Assembly (NCBI RefSeq): GCF_004664715.2
Contig: NC_051071.1
Span: 7,839,231 to 7,903,230 of the forward strand
Source: Peromyscus leucopus
Taxonomy: Eukaryota > Chordata > Mammalia > Rodentia > Cricetidae
DNA: 64,000 nt
Reading direction: 5' to 3'
Made by a program: the position numbers and the translations under genes
Shown: positions 33,352-45,611 of the stretch, one piece after another
Layout of the letters: each line of letters opens with the position of its first letter
How positions within the stretch are numbered: position 1 is the stretch's first letter
Notes under the pieces: model-generated
What the model saw: only the letters and a program-made list of their open reading frames with translations
What the model was told of the DNA's origin: nothing
Databases searched by the model: none

Positions 33352-33433
33352 GAAGCAAAAAATAGAAGAAGGAAAAAGGGAAGATGGAGGAGGAGGAAGG
33401 AGAAGGAGGAAGAGGAGAAGGAGAAGAAAAAAC
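33350..33433 (+). repeat. Polypurine tract
   Basis: GGA/GAA-rich sequence follows the L1 tail, with an uninterrupted purine run at about 33386-33431. It could adopt triplex structure. Confidence 0.9.
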
Positions 33434-34356
33434 ATCTTATCAGGAATGTCACAGACTCATTGGGTTTAACTCTTCAGCCTAGAGATGCAGTTGGATATTT
33501 ATGGTACTCAGAATCAGATATTTCACATTCAGGAAAGCCTGGCACTGTGTGAGTTGGCCATGTCTGGAGATTTCACTGCAGCTGGTGGCCATCCTATACT
33601 GTCAGAACCAGAACCTAACCTTCCTTTGGTGAGACAAGAGCAGAAATGAATCATGCCAAGGAGGCCAATGTTGTGGAAACCACTCCATTCTTCTGGCCAC
33701 TTCGCCAGGGAAATTGTCACTATGAGCAGAAGGTCAATGCCCCACAGTGATGACTTACTGTAGAAAGTGGCTTGGGGACAGATTTACTGTTGCCCTGCTC
33801 ACACCACTCTGTTTCTGTCTCCAAAAGACATCTTTCCCATAAAAAGCAATGTTAGGAAAGGACATATGCATCTCAGAATGCTAATAAGGCCCTTTCTCAT
33901 CCCTTCTGATGAAATGGACACTTAAGAAAGAGAGAGGAACAATGTGTACTGAAAGACTATAACACTGAGCACTTGCAAAATTGTAAAAAGCATTCAACAA
34001 GCCTTCCCAAACACTTATCATGAGGAACAGTACTTAAATCTCAACGATAACTCTGTAAGTAAGAAACTCTATGTATTGACAGGCCATACAGGTGTTTACA
34101 TAAATATTAGTATTAATTTCAAAAAAAAAAAGGCTGGAAGGGTGAATCTTAGAAGTCAATTAATTTCATCAAACTCAACTGTTTCTCATTTTAACTTGCT
34201 TCACTGATTAAAAAAGAAAAAAAAAAGGATGTGGAGCTCCTAAGTCTCACCTGATGTTCAAAGATAAAGTGGCCACCAGAAATATCATATCAGGCAAAAA
34301 GTTTTCAAAAGAATCTGGTGATTATGTCCCAAAATCTTGTGAGATGTTGTCATTTC
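33434..34356. other. Unassigned sequence
   Basis: No gene or repeat was recognised in about 0.9 kb. Confidence 0.4.
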
Positions 34357-34359
34357 TAG

Positions 34360-34440
34360 CAGCCAGGTCTGGTGGCATAGAAGGGTGGCATGAATTTGAA
34401 ACTGGCCTGGGCTACATGGAGAGAACTTGTCTCAAAAATA
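34360..34440 (+). mobile_element. B1 fragment (old, short)
   Basis: AGCCAGGTCTGGTGGCATAG, AACTGGCCTGGGCTACATGG and GAGAACTTGTCTCAAAAATA follow the B1 plan with an internal deletion. Confidence 0.65.
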
Positions 34441-34464
34441 CAATCAATTTGTGCTAACAAATTG

Positions 34465-34640
34465 GTGTACTGGATAATGGCTCTTGTTGCCAAGTCTGAC
34501 AGGCTAAGTTTTAACTCACATGTTGTAAGGAGAGAACAAATTCCTATAAATCGTCCTCTGACTACTATACATGCACTTTGGCAACTCTCCCCACAAAAAA
34601 TAAATACATATAAGAAACTTACATTAAAAAAAATCAGTCA
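34465..34640 (+). mobile_element. B2/B3-type SINE (diverged)
   Basis: CTCTTGTTGCCAAGTCTGAC, AAGGAGAGAACAAATTCCTA, ATCGTCCTCTGACTACTATA, CATGCACTTTGGCA and an AAATAAATACA tail follow B3-like order. Confidence 0.7.
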
Positions 34641-34670
34641 ATCCATATACACATTCATAAGCACAAAAAA

Positions 34671-34745
34671 TGGAGGCTTGGAGACATAATTCAATGGTAC
34701 CACTCTTGCCTTGTGTGTATAAGTTCTTGGGTTTCACCTCTAATG
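34671..34745 (+). mobile_element. ID-type (tRNA-derived) SINE fragment
   Basis: GGAGACATAATTCAATGGTA, CCACTCTTGCCTTGTGTGTA and CTTGGGTTTCACCTCT resemble the tRNA-Ala-derived body of ID elements, followed by an A-rich segment. Confidence 0.6.
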
Positions 34746-35340
34746 TGAAAAAGAAAAATATTCACGAAAACAAATCTCCACTGTAGTGATATTAGAAGGT
34801 TGAAAGGCTTTAAAACATGGAGCTTCTGAAAGCATGGAGGCAGCAAAAAGGGGCCTCCTCTGAAAAAAGTGGTGAGGCCTCACAAAACACAAAGTCTTGG
34901 GCGTCATAGTCTCCAGAGCTATGAGGAATAGATTCTTGTAATTCATATTATTTGGTCTAAGTCATTTTATATAGCAATCTGAATGGACTGAGACCTAAGT
35001 ATTCAAAACATGGATCTTAATCTCTCACATATAGCTAAGTGAATGGGTGATTCTTCTGTATAATACAGGACTTTTATGAGAGGATTCACAATGCTTCCCT
35101 TAAGTCTAGTTGAATATCACCTGGAAAGAACTAATAGAGAAGATAGGGTTTTGAGTGAGTGGATTCCTAGAGTAAAATAGGAAGTCACAAAGCCAAAATA
35201 GAGATTCATTTCACATTTCCAACTCAATTCTGAGGGAAAAGTACTGAAAAGGAAGATCCTGAAGTGGGGAACACAGTGAATTGGTTCAATCTGAAAGGTG
35301 CAACCTGTGATAATTTCAGCCCAATAGGGTGCAAAAAAAA
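34746..35340. other. Unassigned sequence
   Basis: No gene or named repeat was recognised. Confidence 0.4.
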
Positions 35341-35346
35341 AATCTT

Positions 35347-36273
35347 TGTGGTAATATATTGTGTACCCTAATAAACTTGCCTGAGGATCAGAGGACAGAG
35401 CCAACCACTAGATTAGACATAGATATCAAGTAGTGGTGGCACACACCCTTAATCCTATCACTTGGGCAGCAGAGATCCATCCGGATCTCTGTGAGTACAA
35501 GGCCACTGTGGTGACATTGTGTTTCCCAAAATATTGTGCACCCTAATAAACTTATCTGGGGTCAGAAAACAGAACAGCCATAATAGTAAACATAGAGGTC
35601 GGGCAGTGGTGGCACACACCTTTAATCCTATCACTTGGGAGGCAGAGATCCATTTGGATCTCTGTGAGTTTAAAGCCACACTGGAAACAGCCAGGCATGG
35701 TGACTCACACCTTTAATCCCAGGAAGTGAGCCTTTAATCCCAGGAAGTTATGGCAGAAAGCAGAAAGGTATATAAGGCGTGAAAACCAGGAATTAGAGCT
35801 GGTTAAGCTTCAGGTTTTCAAGAAGCAGTTCAGCTGAGAACCATTTGGATAAGGACTCGGAAGCTTCCAGTCTGAGGAAACAGGATCAGCTGAGGAATTG
35901 GCAAGGTGAGGTGGCTGTGGCTTGTTCTGCCTCTCTGATCTTCCAGCTTTAACCCAATACCTGGCTCTGAGTTTGTTCTTATTAATAAGACCATTTAAGA
36001 TTCATGCTACAGACCACACAGAGCCAGGCAGTGGTGGCACACACCTTTAATCCCAGTACTGAGAAGCACACAGCCTTTAATCCCAGGAAGTGATATCTGG
36101 GCAGAGAAAGGTATACAAGGCATGAGGAAACAGGAACTTACTTTCTTTAGGCTGAGGATTTTGTAGAGGTAAGAACTAGTGGCTGGCTGCTCTGCTTCTC
36201 TGACCTTTCAGCTTTCACCCTGATATCTGGCTCTGGGTTTTTTATTAAAAGACCATTTAAGATTCAAATAACA
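35347..36273 (+). mobile_element. Family X-related LTR, interrupted by a related LTR
   Basis: The outer LTR starts TGTGGTAATATATTGTGTAC and ends GATTCAAATAACA. It is flanked by AATCTT (35341-35346) and AGTCTT (36274-36279), a 6-bp duplication with one change. It is opened after 35506 by the inner LTR and resumes at 36012. AATAAACTTGCCTGAGGATC and a B1-like GTGGTGGCACACACCCTTAA relate it to the LTRs of provirus P. No internal sequence adjoins it, so it is a solo LTR. Confidence 0.85.
35507..36011 (+). mobile_element. Inner family X-related solo LTR
   Basis: It runs from TGTGGTGACATTGTGTTTCC to AAGATTCATGCTACA (505 bp). GGCCAC (35501-35506) and GACCAC (36012-36017) flank it. It includes AATAAACTTATCTGGGGTC, a B1-like segment, a duplicated CCTTTAATCCCAGGAAGT, and a TATA-like GGTATATAAGG near 35766. 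Confidence 0.88.
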
Positions 36274-36283
36274 AGTCTTTTTT

Positions 36284-36633
36284 TGTCCCACCAGCCAGCT
36301 CCTAAGTTAATGACACAGAGACATAATTAATAATCCTTATTAATAATGATTGCTCAGTGTATAGCTGAGGCTTGTTTCTAACTGGTTCTTAAAATTTAAA
36401 TTAACCCATTTATATTAATCTATATTCTGCCTCATGACTCATGGTTGTTACCTCTCCTCTTGCACATCCTGCTTGATCATCATCTCTTGGTATGTCTGCC
36501 CTTCTTCTTCCCAGAGTCCTCTCTGTCCCCTGAAGTCCTGGCTATACTTCCTGCCTAGCTATTGGACCATCAGCTATTTATTACACCAATCACAGCTATC
36601 TATCTTCATACAGTGTATAAATATCCCACAACA
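36284..36633 (-). mobile_element. Family Y LTR, diverged copy
   Basis: On the reverse strand it runs from TGTTGTGGGATATTTATACA to GGCTGGTGGGACA. It shares CTAGGCAGGAAGTATAGC (near 36543-36560) and TAGATTAATATAAATGGGTT with the other Y LTRs. Target duplication was not found. Confidence 0.75.
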
Positions 36634-37619
36634 AAAGGGCCCGCCCTGGCCTTGTTCATCTCATCTCACTGGCCCCAAGTGTTTGGAAACTGCCATGGTG
36701 GAGGAAATATAGGAGCTTAGAAAGAGCAAGAGATGAGCTACTCTTCTGCAGTCATGGAAATCTTACACTTGTCAGGGGAACACAGGACTAATTGTCAAAT
36801 TATATATGGGCTTTATATATGTACTCATGTTGAACATGTTAATTACTGAACTGAATATGCTTTCTTTTTGTGAAAGGGACTATATGTTATCAACTATAAG
36901 ATACTTTGTAATTTCTGTACAAGGACAAATGTCCTGGGGCCAGGTGTCAGCTGAATCAAGTTGTTTTATGATCATATACCTGAGCCATTTGCACGAATCA
37001 CTTAGACATTGTGCTCCTGGCCATATGTGGTGTCTATGAGCAGTCACTGCAATAGTCAATTTTGCCATCATTTAGTTGCCCTGTGTGCCTCATCTACTCA
37101 CACATTCACGGAAGCTGCTTTGATGTCATTATTCACACAACAAAAGAGTCTTAAGGATACTGACTTAGCTCTTGCTGTAAGGAAGACAGGTTTATTGTGA
37201 GGGACAGTCCACAAAAGTCCCCCTCTCACCATTCAGGTAGCCTCTTACAACTTTGATAACATAAGTATTCTTTTCCTTATCTACATGCCTTTCAGTTTAA
37301 CTTACATTTTACTGGAGGGCAATTACTTCCACACATTCTTTTCTAAATCAGTCCATAGTGTCTGACAGACTTCTGTAGAGTACTCAGGAAACAGTCAAAG
37401 TCTGGAAACAGAAATTATAAGATGGTAAATCATGGTTCATTTTATGATCCCAGACACTTGCTTCTGCTTCTACATCTGCCTGATTCAGAACCAATCAGGG
37501 TTTCCCTCTCTGCTAACCAAAGCTGCACTGTGTACTTTAAACATTTGTCATCAGTAAATTGCATATATATGTACAAGATGCTGAAATATGCATACATTGT
37601 AGACTGACTAAATGAACAA
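36634..37619. other. Unassigned sequence
   Basis: No gene or repeat was recognised in about 1 kb. Confidence 0.4.
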
Positions 37620-37680
37620 ATTTATATATGTGTGTATACATATACATATATATATATACTTTGTGTGTTTATATATACTT
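37620..37680. repeat. TA/TG-rich simple sequence
   Basis: Alternating TATA, TGTGTGTATA and ATACATATA stretches. Confidence 0.85.
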
Positions 37681-37699
37681 TCCATACCTTTAGAATATA

Positions 37700-38330
37700 C
37701 TGTTAAGGGTTTTCAATAATTATTATCAATTACATTCATTGTTTATTATAAAACGAAAATATCTCTTGAACTTACTCCTCTTTACTAGTAGAAATTTTGT
37801 ATGTTTGACCAACCATTTCACACACACTCACCCAGCCTTTGGTAATCCCAATTCTATTCTCTATTTGTCTCCATCCAAGATGGCATTGTCAATCTGTTAC
37901 TCACTTATTTCACTTAACATAATGTCTTCTGAGTCCTTCTACATTATTACAAATGAAAACACTCCCTTAATTAAGGCTGAATAAACGCTGTATTTTCCTT
38001 ATCCATTCAACAATTGGGAGAGACTTAAATTGACTACATATCTGGCTCCTGTGAGTGATGCTGCTGCAGTGAACATAGGTTTGCAGATTTCTCCCCAGCA
38101 CAAGGAGCTGCGTTCCGATGATTTTCCATGTGAATGGTTTGGAATATGCAAAGGATGGGGGAAGAACAACACTGGAGAAGAAATCTGGTTCCCACGTGAA
38201 AAAATTGTTGGCTAATAGGACTTTTTCACCCTTTAGAGGAAGGCAGATGGTCATATTTATGTATTACGTGTAGGTTTCCATTGTGAAAGAAAAAATTCTA
38301 CTTGCACATTTATTTTTAATTTTGTTCAGT
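37700..38330 (-). mobile_element. Old L1 fragment
   Basis: TTCACTTAACATAATGTCTT, TTATCCATTCAACAATTGGG and GTGATGCTGCTGCAGTGAAC match the well-known reverse-strand L1 ORF2 3' text. Right boundary uncertain. Confidence 0.7.
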
Positions 38331-39480
38331 GAACATGCACTTCCTACTGTTAGAAGAGGGTGCAAGCTTGCCTTGTTACCAAGTTTTTTGTCCCATCTTC
38401 TCTGAGATGCCCAATCCACTGAAAAATAAAACCCCACAAAATTTATTTATTCATTCCATTTTTCCCAATTATTTATTCAATAGATACAACTGAGCACACA
38501 TTGGCTTCCAGGAATGTAACTTTAAAATTCTAGCACTTCATTTGCCAGTACCTTCACACAACATTCTCAGATAAGTCGTAGTTTTCCTAAAAGAGTCAGC
38601 ATCAAGGAATTTGATTTGGATGAACATAGTGGGCGCTTACACTTCCCCATATGATCTGCTATCTCATTGCTTTTCGTGTGGTTTTAGCTCAATAGTCTAT
38701 ACTAAATTCAATAAATGCTTCAGTAGAAAAACTCGCAGTTCCGGAAATCCCTGGAAGGCCAACTACACCTCGTTATTAATTGCTCTGGTCAAAAGGCCTT
38801 AGAACTGGGGGCAGTATCACCATATACACAATGCTGCTGAATGCAGAGAAGATTAAGAAAGCACACGGGGAGATGAGACAGCCAATCCAGAACAGCTGGA
38901 AATAATCCTGATCTATTTACAGACACTCCTAGTCAAGGATTTGAAATTTCAATTATTTAGTTTTGAAACTTGATTTAATATCCAGTCTATCTCAGCTAAG
39001 TGAATATTATCCTTTAAAAGAAATTTACAGTGAAACATGTGTATCAAGTAACTACAATATGAATAAATGAGTGATTTGGGGTGGGTGAAAAATACAGTAT
39101 AGTGCATCTTAGGTTTTAATGGAAGCAATAAAATACACAACATTAAATACTACAATTAATATGATTAAGAAGAGAAGAATCATAATATGATTATGAAATG
39201 AAGGTAAAACTAAAGTGGGTATGTCTTGAGTTCTGGAAAGGAGAATTTGACAGTTGGTTCTCAAAAGAAGTAATGGGTATGAATTGGAAAAGGTACCCTT
39301 GTGATGCCAGTGAGCCTATGACTGACACTGAGTGTGAGCAGCTGCCTGGCAGCTGGCCAGGATGAAACAGTTTTGCTAGAGGAATCCGGATGTTTCATGG
39401 AGCTAGTGAATACTGGATTTCTGCAAAGGCCAACTGAATGTTTGTATGCAGGTAGCAAAGGACACATGCTTATTTTAAAA
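38331..39480. other. Unassigned sequence
   Basis: No gene or named repeat was recognised in about 1.1 kb. Confidence 0.4.
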
Positions 39481-39489
39481 TTTTTACCC

Positions 39490-39640
39490 TTGTGTGTGTA
39501 TGTGTGTGTATGTTTGAGTGTGTATATGTCTGTGTGTGCTTGCATGCAAGTGTGTGTGTGTGTCTGTGTCTGTGTGTGCATGCATGCAAGTGTATGTGTG
39601 TCTGCATGTGTGTGTGTGTGTGTGTGTGTGTGTCTGTGTC
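39490..39640. repeat. Compound (TG)n with TGCATGCA words
   Basis: TG runs interrupted by TATG, TCTG and three GCATGC-type palindromic words. Overlapping open frames of 73-137 codons on both strands come from this repeat and are not genes. Confidence 0.95.
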
Positions 39641-39879
39641 TATGCCTCCAGTTGAGGCAGCTAATCATTCACAAGTTCATTTCAATCTTTTCTTTTTCCA
39701 AAATCCTTCATAACAGATGTGAAATGAAAGAAGTTAAGGGAAGGTAATTTTTGCTTTGAAAAAGTTGAGTCTGGATCCTTATAAAGTAAACTAAAAATTT
39801 TATCTCATCTAACATTATCAGTTCATTTCCATAAAGTGACCACATAAAAATATGTTTATGTTAAAATATGATACAAAAG

Positions 39880-40217
39880 GCTATGGAGATAGTACAATGC
39901 ATAAAACACTTGGTGCCCAAGTATGAGGGGGGAGAGATTTATTCTACATCACAGTTCAGGTTACTCTATCACAGAAAGGAAATCACCGCTGCAGGCCCTT
40001 GGGAGGTGGTCACATTGCATCTACATCAAGAAACAAAAGCAATGAATGCACATGTACTAGTGCTCAGCTTGCTTTCTCCATTTTACACATCCAAGGGGTC
40101 CTACCCGCAATTAAGATGGCTCTTCCAGTGTCAAGTAACAATCAAGACACAAACATGCCAGATTCCTACCTCCCAGGTAATCATAGATCCTGTCTAGTTG
40201 ACAATTAAGATTAAACA

Positions 40218-40218
<1 letters not shown>
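39880..40218. mobile_element. Rodent dispersed repeat (…TTGACA…CATCAC end)
   Basis: The segment ends CTGTCTAGTTGACAATTAAG and AACATCACACAC, the same ending as a common rodent repeat also seen here at 43485, 46033 and 54590. The 5' part is diverged. Family name not assigned. Confidence 0.5.

Positions 40219-40269
<51 letters not shown>
40219..40269. repeat. (CA)n microsatellite
   Basis: About 25 CA units follow the end of the repeat at 39880, as is usual for that repeat family. Confidence 0.95.
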
Positions 40270-40270
<1 letters not shown>

Positions 40271-41379
40271 ATGGACCAAAGAACAATTGCCACAGCATGG
40301 ACCAAAGAATAATTGCTACAATAATCAGCAATAGCAATTGTATCACTCTCAGTATTCCCCTAGTGATAAGTCAAAATTCTCTTGTCCATAGTGAGAAACA
40401 GCCAGGCTTTAAGCTCCACAATCAGGAAAGGCTTCTCTATAGCAATGACTGTTTCCAATGCTAATAACAATCACAGAAAATAGCTACTGACTTAATCCAA
40501 GAGAAAACTAGGTTAGAGTCTATAAATTCCCAGCTGTGTTTACTGGTCAAACATGTATAGTGAATTGACTCTTTAGAGATTACTATTGCAATCATTAAAC
40601 TGGAAAATAAAAGCTGTGCACAAAATGCACAAAGCATGTCACTGAGTCATGACTCAGGCTCACCAGCTAGATGTTTCCTGAAGTTGAAAATAATGGCACT
40701 TTAGGTGTTTATTTCAGATAACTAACACTGTGGAACCGCGCTATGAATAAAAATGAACACTAACAAAGCAGTATTCCACCACAAGTGCATTTGTGTCATA
40801 AGAAGTTAAGATGTGCCCTGGACCAAACTGAGCAGTAAGGGCACATGTTAGAAGTGAAATTCATTGATGATGGATAAATTATTTCCTAGTTTCCTTGTGT
40901 TATGGCTTAGTCTAGATTCCTCTGAGAAAAGTCATCCAGGTAGAACTCTGAATACAGGGTTCAGAATATGAAGGTGGCCTTCAAACAGCAAGTTGGTGGA
41001 TGACAATGAAACCATTAGATAAAAATTGTCAGTCAGCTTAATGGGGAGTAAATAAGATATTCAAGGTTTAGAAAATTAATTCCACGTCTTTTTTGAAAAA
41101 AAAAAATTACTGAAGAAGTGTTCCAGGATAAAGAAAGAAAGATGCCAGGTCCAAAGGAAATTCACAGAATACAGATGAGCCACAGAAGGTGCCTACATGC
41201 CCATGGTTTCTCCGAGGCTACTGTAACAAAATCATATCACTGTCTATCATCAGGAAAACTAATGTAAACCTTGAATAAGATGGTTACTACTTGTAAATAC
41301 TTAAAAAATGATTAATAAGTACCTTATTTGTCAATTAGAAATAGAATAAATAATGAATTTCATTATGACCTTTAATACA
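40270..41379. other. Unassigned sequence
   Basis: An imperfect direct repeat CATGGACCAAAGAA-AATTGC lies at 40269-40320. Otherwise no gene or named repeat is visible. Confidence 0.4.
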
Positions 41380-43480
41380 GATTTCATTATTATTTATCCA
41401 CCTTTCCTACTCCTCTTCTCCATTTCACTACATTCCTTCCTGTTAGTTTCCCCCTATATCCAGAAAACCCTCACCTGTTTTCACATAATATGAAAACAGA
41501 GACATATTCCATTGCATCTCTGTTATTTTCTGCACTCTCCATCTGGTCTGTTAAGATCACTTCTTCCCCTTTTGTGGTCCCCTTTCTAATTCCATGGGCT
41601 ACTCAAGTGTGTGCATGTGCACTTATATACTCAGTCGTTAAATTTAGATTTAAATTTAGTTAAAATTAGATTCTGCATATGAGCAAGAACATACGCAGTC
41701 TGAGCCTAGCTTGTTTCTCTTAACATAATGATATCTAATTCCATTCATTTTCCTACAGACATAATTCCCATTTGTTTAACAGTGTAGTGAAAGTCCATTG
41801 AATAGATGGACATTTTCTTTATCTATTCATCGGCCAGAGAACATTTAATCTAATTCCATTTGCTAGCAACTATGAATAGTGCAGAGACAAACACAGATGT
41901 GCAAGTATCTTTGTGGTAGGACTAGGGGTCCTTTGGTATATACCTATCATAATAAACTGGATTATGCGAAAGTCCTATATTCAGTTTTGAGAAATTTCCA
42001 AACAGTGGCTGCATCGATTTACAGTTATAGAACAGCCTTCTCTGGGTCCCCATAAGCACTTACAGTCATTTGTTTTCTGACTAGGGTGAGATGAAATGTT
42101 AAAGCAGCTTTCATTTGCATTTCTCTGGTGGGTAAGAATGTTAAGCACCTTCAAATATTTTTGACCATTGGTATTTCTTCTTTGGAAAATCATCTCTTCA
42201 GTTCATAAGCTCATTTACTGATCAGAAGCTCCTTTATTTTTAATTTATTTCTCTGTATAGTTTAGGTATTAACCAACTATCTGATGGATAGCTGGAGAAG
42301 ACATTTTTGCCTAGTCTACAGATGCTCTTCAAGTTGATGGTTGTTCCCTCTGCTGTGCAGAGCCATTGTATGCACATGATCTCATCTGTCAGTTCTCACA
42401 ATTCTGTCCTGTCCTGTCACTGTCCTTTTAAGAAAACCTTTGCCTGTCAACATCATGAGCTCTTCCCTTAGTTTTCCTTCCTTAGCTTTACATTTTCAGA
42501 TCTTACACTAACTGTCTTGAATTGTTTTTTGTGCAGGATGAGAGATGGGGATCTAACTCTCTTCCTTTATGTGTGGAAAGCACCGCTTGTTAAGCAGATC
42601 TTTTTTCCAATGTATATTTTTGACACCTTTGTCAAAAGTTAAGTGCCTATAGATATGTGTGTTTTTCTGATCTATTTATCTGTTCTCATATTAGTATCAT
42701 GCTGTGTTTGTTGCTATACATGACTCTGTAACTTGAGATCACATATTGTGATGCCTTTAGAACTCTACTTTCTGCACTTGAATATTTTGTCTGTGCCTGT
42801 CTTTTGTGTTTCCATATGAATTTTAATATTGTTTTAGTTCTGAAAGAATATAATTAGAATTATGATGAGCATGGTACTAAAGCAGTCTATAGGCTGCCTT
42901 CAGCATTGCAGACATTTATACAATATTATTTCTGTCAGACTCTAAATGTAGGAAGTTTTTCTGTATTCTACTGCTTTTTAATTTCTTTTTTAGCATTTTA
43001 AAGTTTTCATTGCAGAGGTTTTTCATGTTCTTCATTAGGCTATTTCTGGTTGTTATTTTTTAAGCTATTGTAAATGAGGATTTTTCAAATTTTTTTCTTA
43101 GCAAGTTGATTATTGATATTTAGAAAAGTTACTGATTTTTCTGTTAATCATGTATCTATAGGATCAAGTCATTTATAAATATGAATAATTTGACTTCTTC
43201 CTTTCTTCATTTTTAGTTATTTCACTTGTCTTACTATTCTAGATAACATTCCAACCACTATTGAATAAGAATAGAAAGAGAAGACATAGTTGTCTTATTT
43301 CAGATTTTTGAGGGATATGTTATTAGTTTTTCCCATTTAATATAATGTAGGCTATGGGTTCATTGTATGTAACCTTTACTGGGTCAGAATATGTTCTTTC
43401 TATTTCTTGTTTTTCATGAATTTTATCAGAAGAATGTTGACCTTTATCAAATGCCTTTTCTGTGTCTGTTAAATCAGATG
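41380..43480 (-). mobile_element. Old L1 fragment, ~2.1 kb
   Basis: Long reverse-strand L1 ORF2 text in order: AACATAATGATATCTAATTC, CAACTATGAATAGTGCAGAG, AAATTTCCAAACAGTGGCTG, CATTTGCATTTCTCTGGTGG, TTGTCAAAAGTTAAGTGCC, AGTATCATGCTGTGTTTGTT and AATAAGAATAGAAAGAGAAG. It is heavily mutated, with no long frame. Confidence 0.8.
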
Positions 43481-43484
43481 TCTT

Positions 43485-43920
43485 TGCTGCTTTTCTGTTG
43501 CTGTGATAACATGCTTTGACAAAGGCCACTTACAGGAGAAAGGGTTTGCTTTGGTTGACAGTTCCCAAGGAGACACAGTCCATCACTGCAGGGAGGTCAA
43601 GGTGGAAGAAATTTGAAGCAGCAGACCACATCATACACACAGTAGAGCAGAAAGGAACAAGTTAATGTGTGCATGTTTTTCCTTGGCTCAGTTTCTCATG
43701 GTCTTCCTTATGCTGTCTCAGATCCAAACCCAAAGAATGGTGTGCCTATTTCAAGGCTTGGTTTTTGTTTTTCAAATCAATTAATGTAATCATGATAATT
43801 TCCTACAAATGTGCCCAGAGCCCAATCTGATGTAGACAACCCCTCATTGAAACTCCTATCCAGGTGATCCTAGATTGTGCCAGGCTGGTGATAAAAAATA
43901 ATCATCATAACTCTACCCCT
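43485..43920 (+). mobile_element. Rodent dispersed repeat (TTGCTGTGATAA family)
   Basis: TTTCTGTTGCTGTGATAACA, AGGAGAAAGGGTTTGCTTTG, CCATCACTGCAGGGAGGTCA and GGTGATCCTAGATTGTGCCA follow a repeat I know as common in mouse and rat DNA. I cannot name it with certainty. Confidence 0.6.
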
Positions 43921-44385
43921 CATTAATTTGACAACAAAACACATGACTTCTAAGACATAACCTCCTATCCCTTGGCCTTAATGATCTTTATTTTCTAATG
44001 TGAAACATTCCTATTTGAAAGTTTCCATAGTCCTTAAGATCTAGCACTTGAAAAGTGTAAATTGTGAGCTCTGATAAAATAAAAAATAAATAAATAAGTT
44101 ATGTGATTCCAATACATAATGGCAGGAATAAGTATTAACGTTTCAAAGTGGAAGAACTAGAGAATGAAATCTGGCAAAGCCCAAATCTAGCAAGATAATA
44201 CACCAAATCCAGCAGCTTTGTGCCCAGAATCTAAGATTTGCAATGCCCTTAGTTGAGCTCCAGAGAATTTAAACAACCCTCACCTCCAGTCTGTCACCTG
44301 CAGTACACACAGCTTCTCTCTCAGGCTGAGGCCGGCACCACTACCTACCTGCATCTCCCCTTGTCAAATATGCCATGGTCCTGGG
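43921..44385. other. Unassigned sequence
   Basis: No gene or repeat recognised; a short AAATAAATAAATAAG run near 44080. Confidence 0.4.
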
Positions 44386-44756
44386 TGTAGTGGAAGTTTC
44401 TCTGGTCCCACCCAGCCCTGTGATTCCATAGCCACTTATAAAATAATCATTCAGAGGCTTACATTAATTACCAACTGTATGGCCTATGGCAGGCTTCTTG
44501 CTAGCTAGCTCTTTCATTTTAAATCAACCCATTTTTACTTATCTATGTATTGCCACGTGTTCTGTGGCTTTACCTACGTCCCATTACATGTTGCTCCTTG
44601 GACAGCAGTTTGGTGCCCCCCCCTTTCTCCTCTTATTATCTCTCTTGGATTTTCCTGCCTGGTTCCATCCTGCCCTGCCATAGGCCAATGCATCTTCATT
44701 TACTAACCAATGGGAACAGTATATATTCACAATGTACAGAAAGATTGTACACAGCA
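44386..44756 (-). mobile_element. Family Y LTR, diverged solo copy
   Basis: On the reverse strand it runs from TGCTGTGTACAATCTTTCTG to GAAACTTCCACTACA. CAGAACACGTGGCAATACAT and ATACAGTTGGTAATTAATGT align with the Y family. Possible duplication CCTGGG/CTCGGG is weak. Confidence 0.72.
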
Positions 44757-45017
44757 CTCGGGATCCCCAGTATCCTGGATTCTCCTCCTATTCAATTGAG
44801 GCTTCACCTTCCTAATATCACACAATTGCCTTTCATGGCTTCTCTGCAGAGACTCCAACCCTGCCACAAATTTGAAATTTCTCTGGTATAATTTCACTGA
44901 AAAAAAAAAAAAAACCAAACCACTTTATTTTTGCTTTTTTTTAGTTCTTTAGTTTGTTCTAAGGGGACATTTGGGTTTGGTGTTCAGAACATCTCATTGA
45001 GTTCTTGGAATTTTGAT

Positions 45018-45021
<4 letters not shown>

Positions 45022-45061
<40 letters not shown>
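45022..45061. repeat. (CA)n microsatellite
   Basis: About 20 perfect CA units. Confidence 0.95.
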
Positions 45062-45062
<1 letters not shown>

Positions 45063-45569
45063 GACTGCACACATACATATCTTAGTTGTGTCCTTCTCAG
45101 TGGAATTTGTCCTTCATTTTTGCCTTGGTGATGCTTTCCTTTGGTTTTTACCTAATTTGTTGACTCTAATTCCTTTGCTAATTTTTCCCACTTTTTTTTA
45201 TTTCAAGTTACTGTTTCAGTTACTTTGATAACTTTCTTATGTAGGTCCTGGATTGATTTCCTTGATGAATATGTGTATGTCCTCTGTGATATGAGGTCAC
45301 TGATCCTTTTTAAAGTAGGACTCTAATCTCTAATCCCTTCTTTCCCCCTGGCATATTGACTACTTCATTATCTTTGGTTTCCAGCACTTTGAAGTTGTGG
45401 AGGTATCATAGTGGTTTAATTTCTGTGGATGTGTTGGGGGGGTAGTCTTTTTCTGTGGGTGAACATTTGTTTTGCTTTTTTTTTTTTTGCATCTGTTAGA
45501 ATGGGTAGGTTCTCCAGTTTTAATTTTTATTTTACTCCTCTATCCCACTTTTTGTTCTTCTTCTTCTTC

Positions 45570-45570
<1 letters not shown>
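45062..45570. other. Unassigned T-rich sequence
   Basis: T-rich, with a poly-T at 45475-45488. No gene recognised. It could be old L1 text, but no diagnostic phrase was found. Confidence 0.4.

Positions 45571-45611
<41 letters not shown>
45571..45611. repeat. (ATT)n microsatellite
   Basis: About 13 ATT units, lying where the A-rich tail of the adjacent reverse-strand B1 would be, so probably grown from that tail. Confidence 0.95.

Noticed and set aside
39261..39747. Histidine/threonine- and valine/cysteine-rich frames on both strands
   Set aside because: Products of the TG/CA repeat only.
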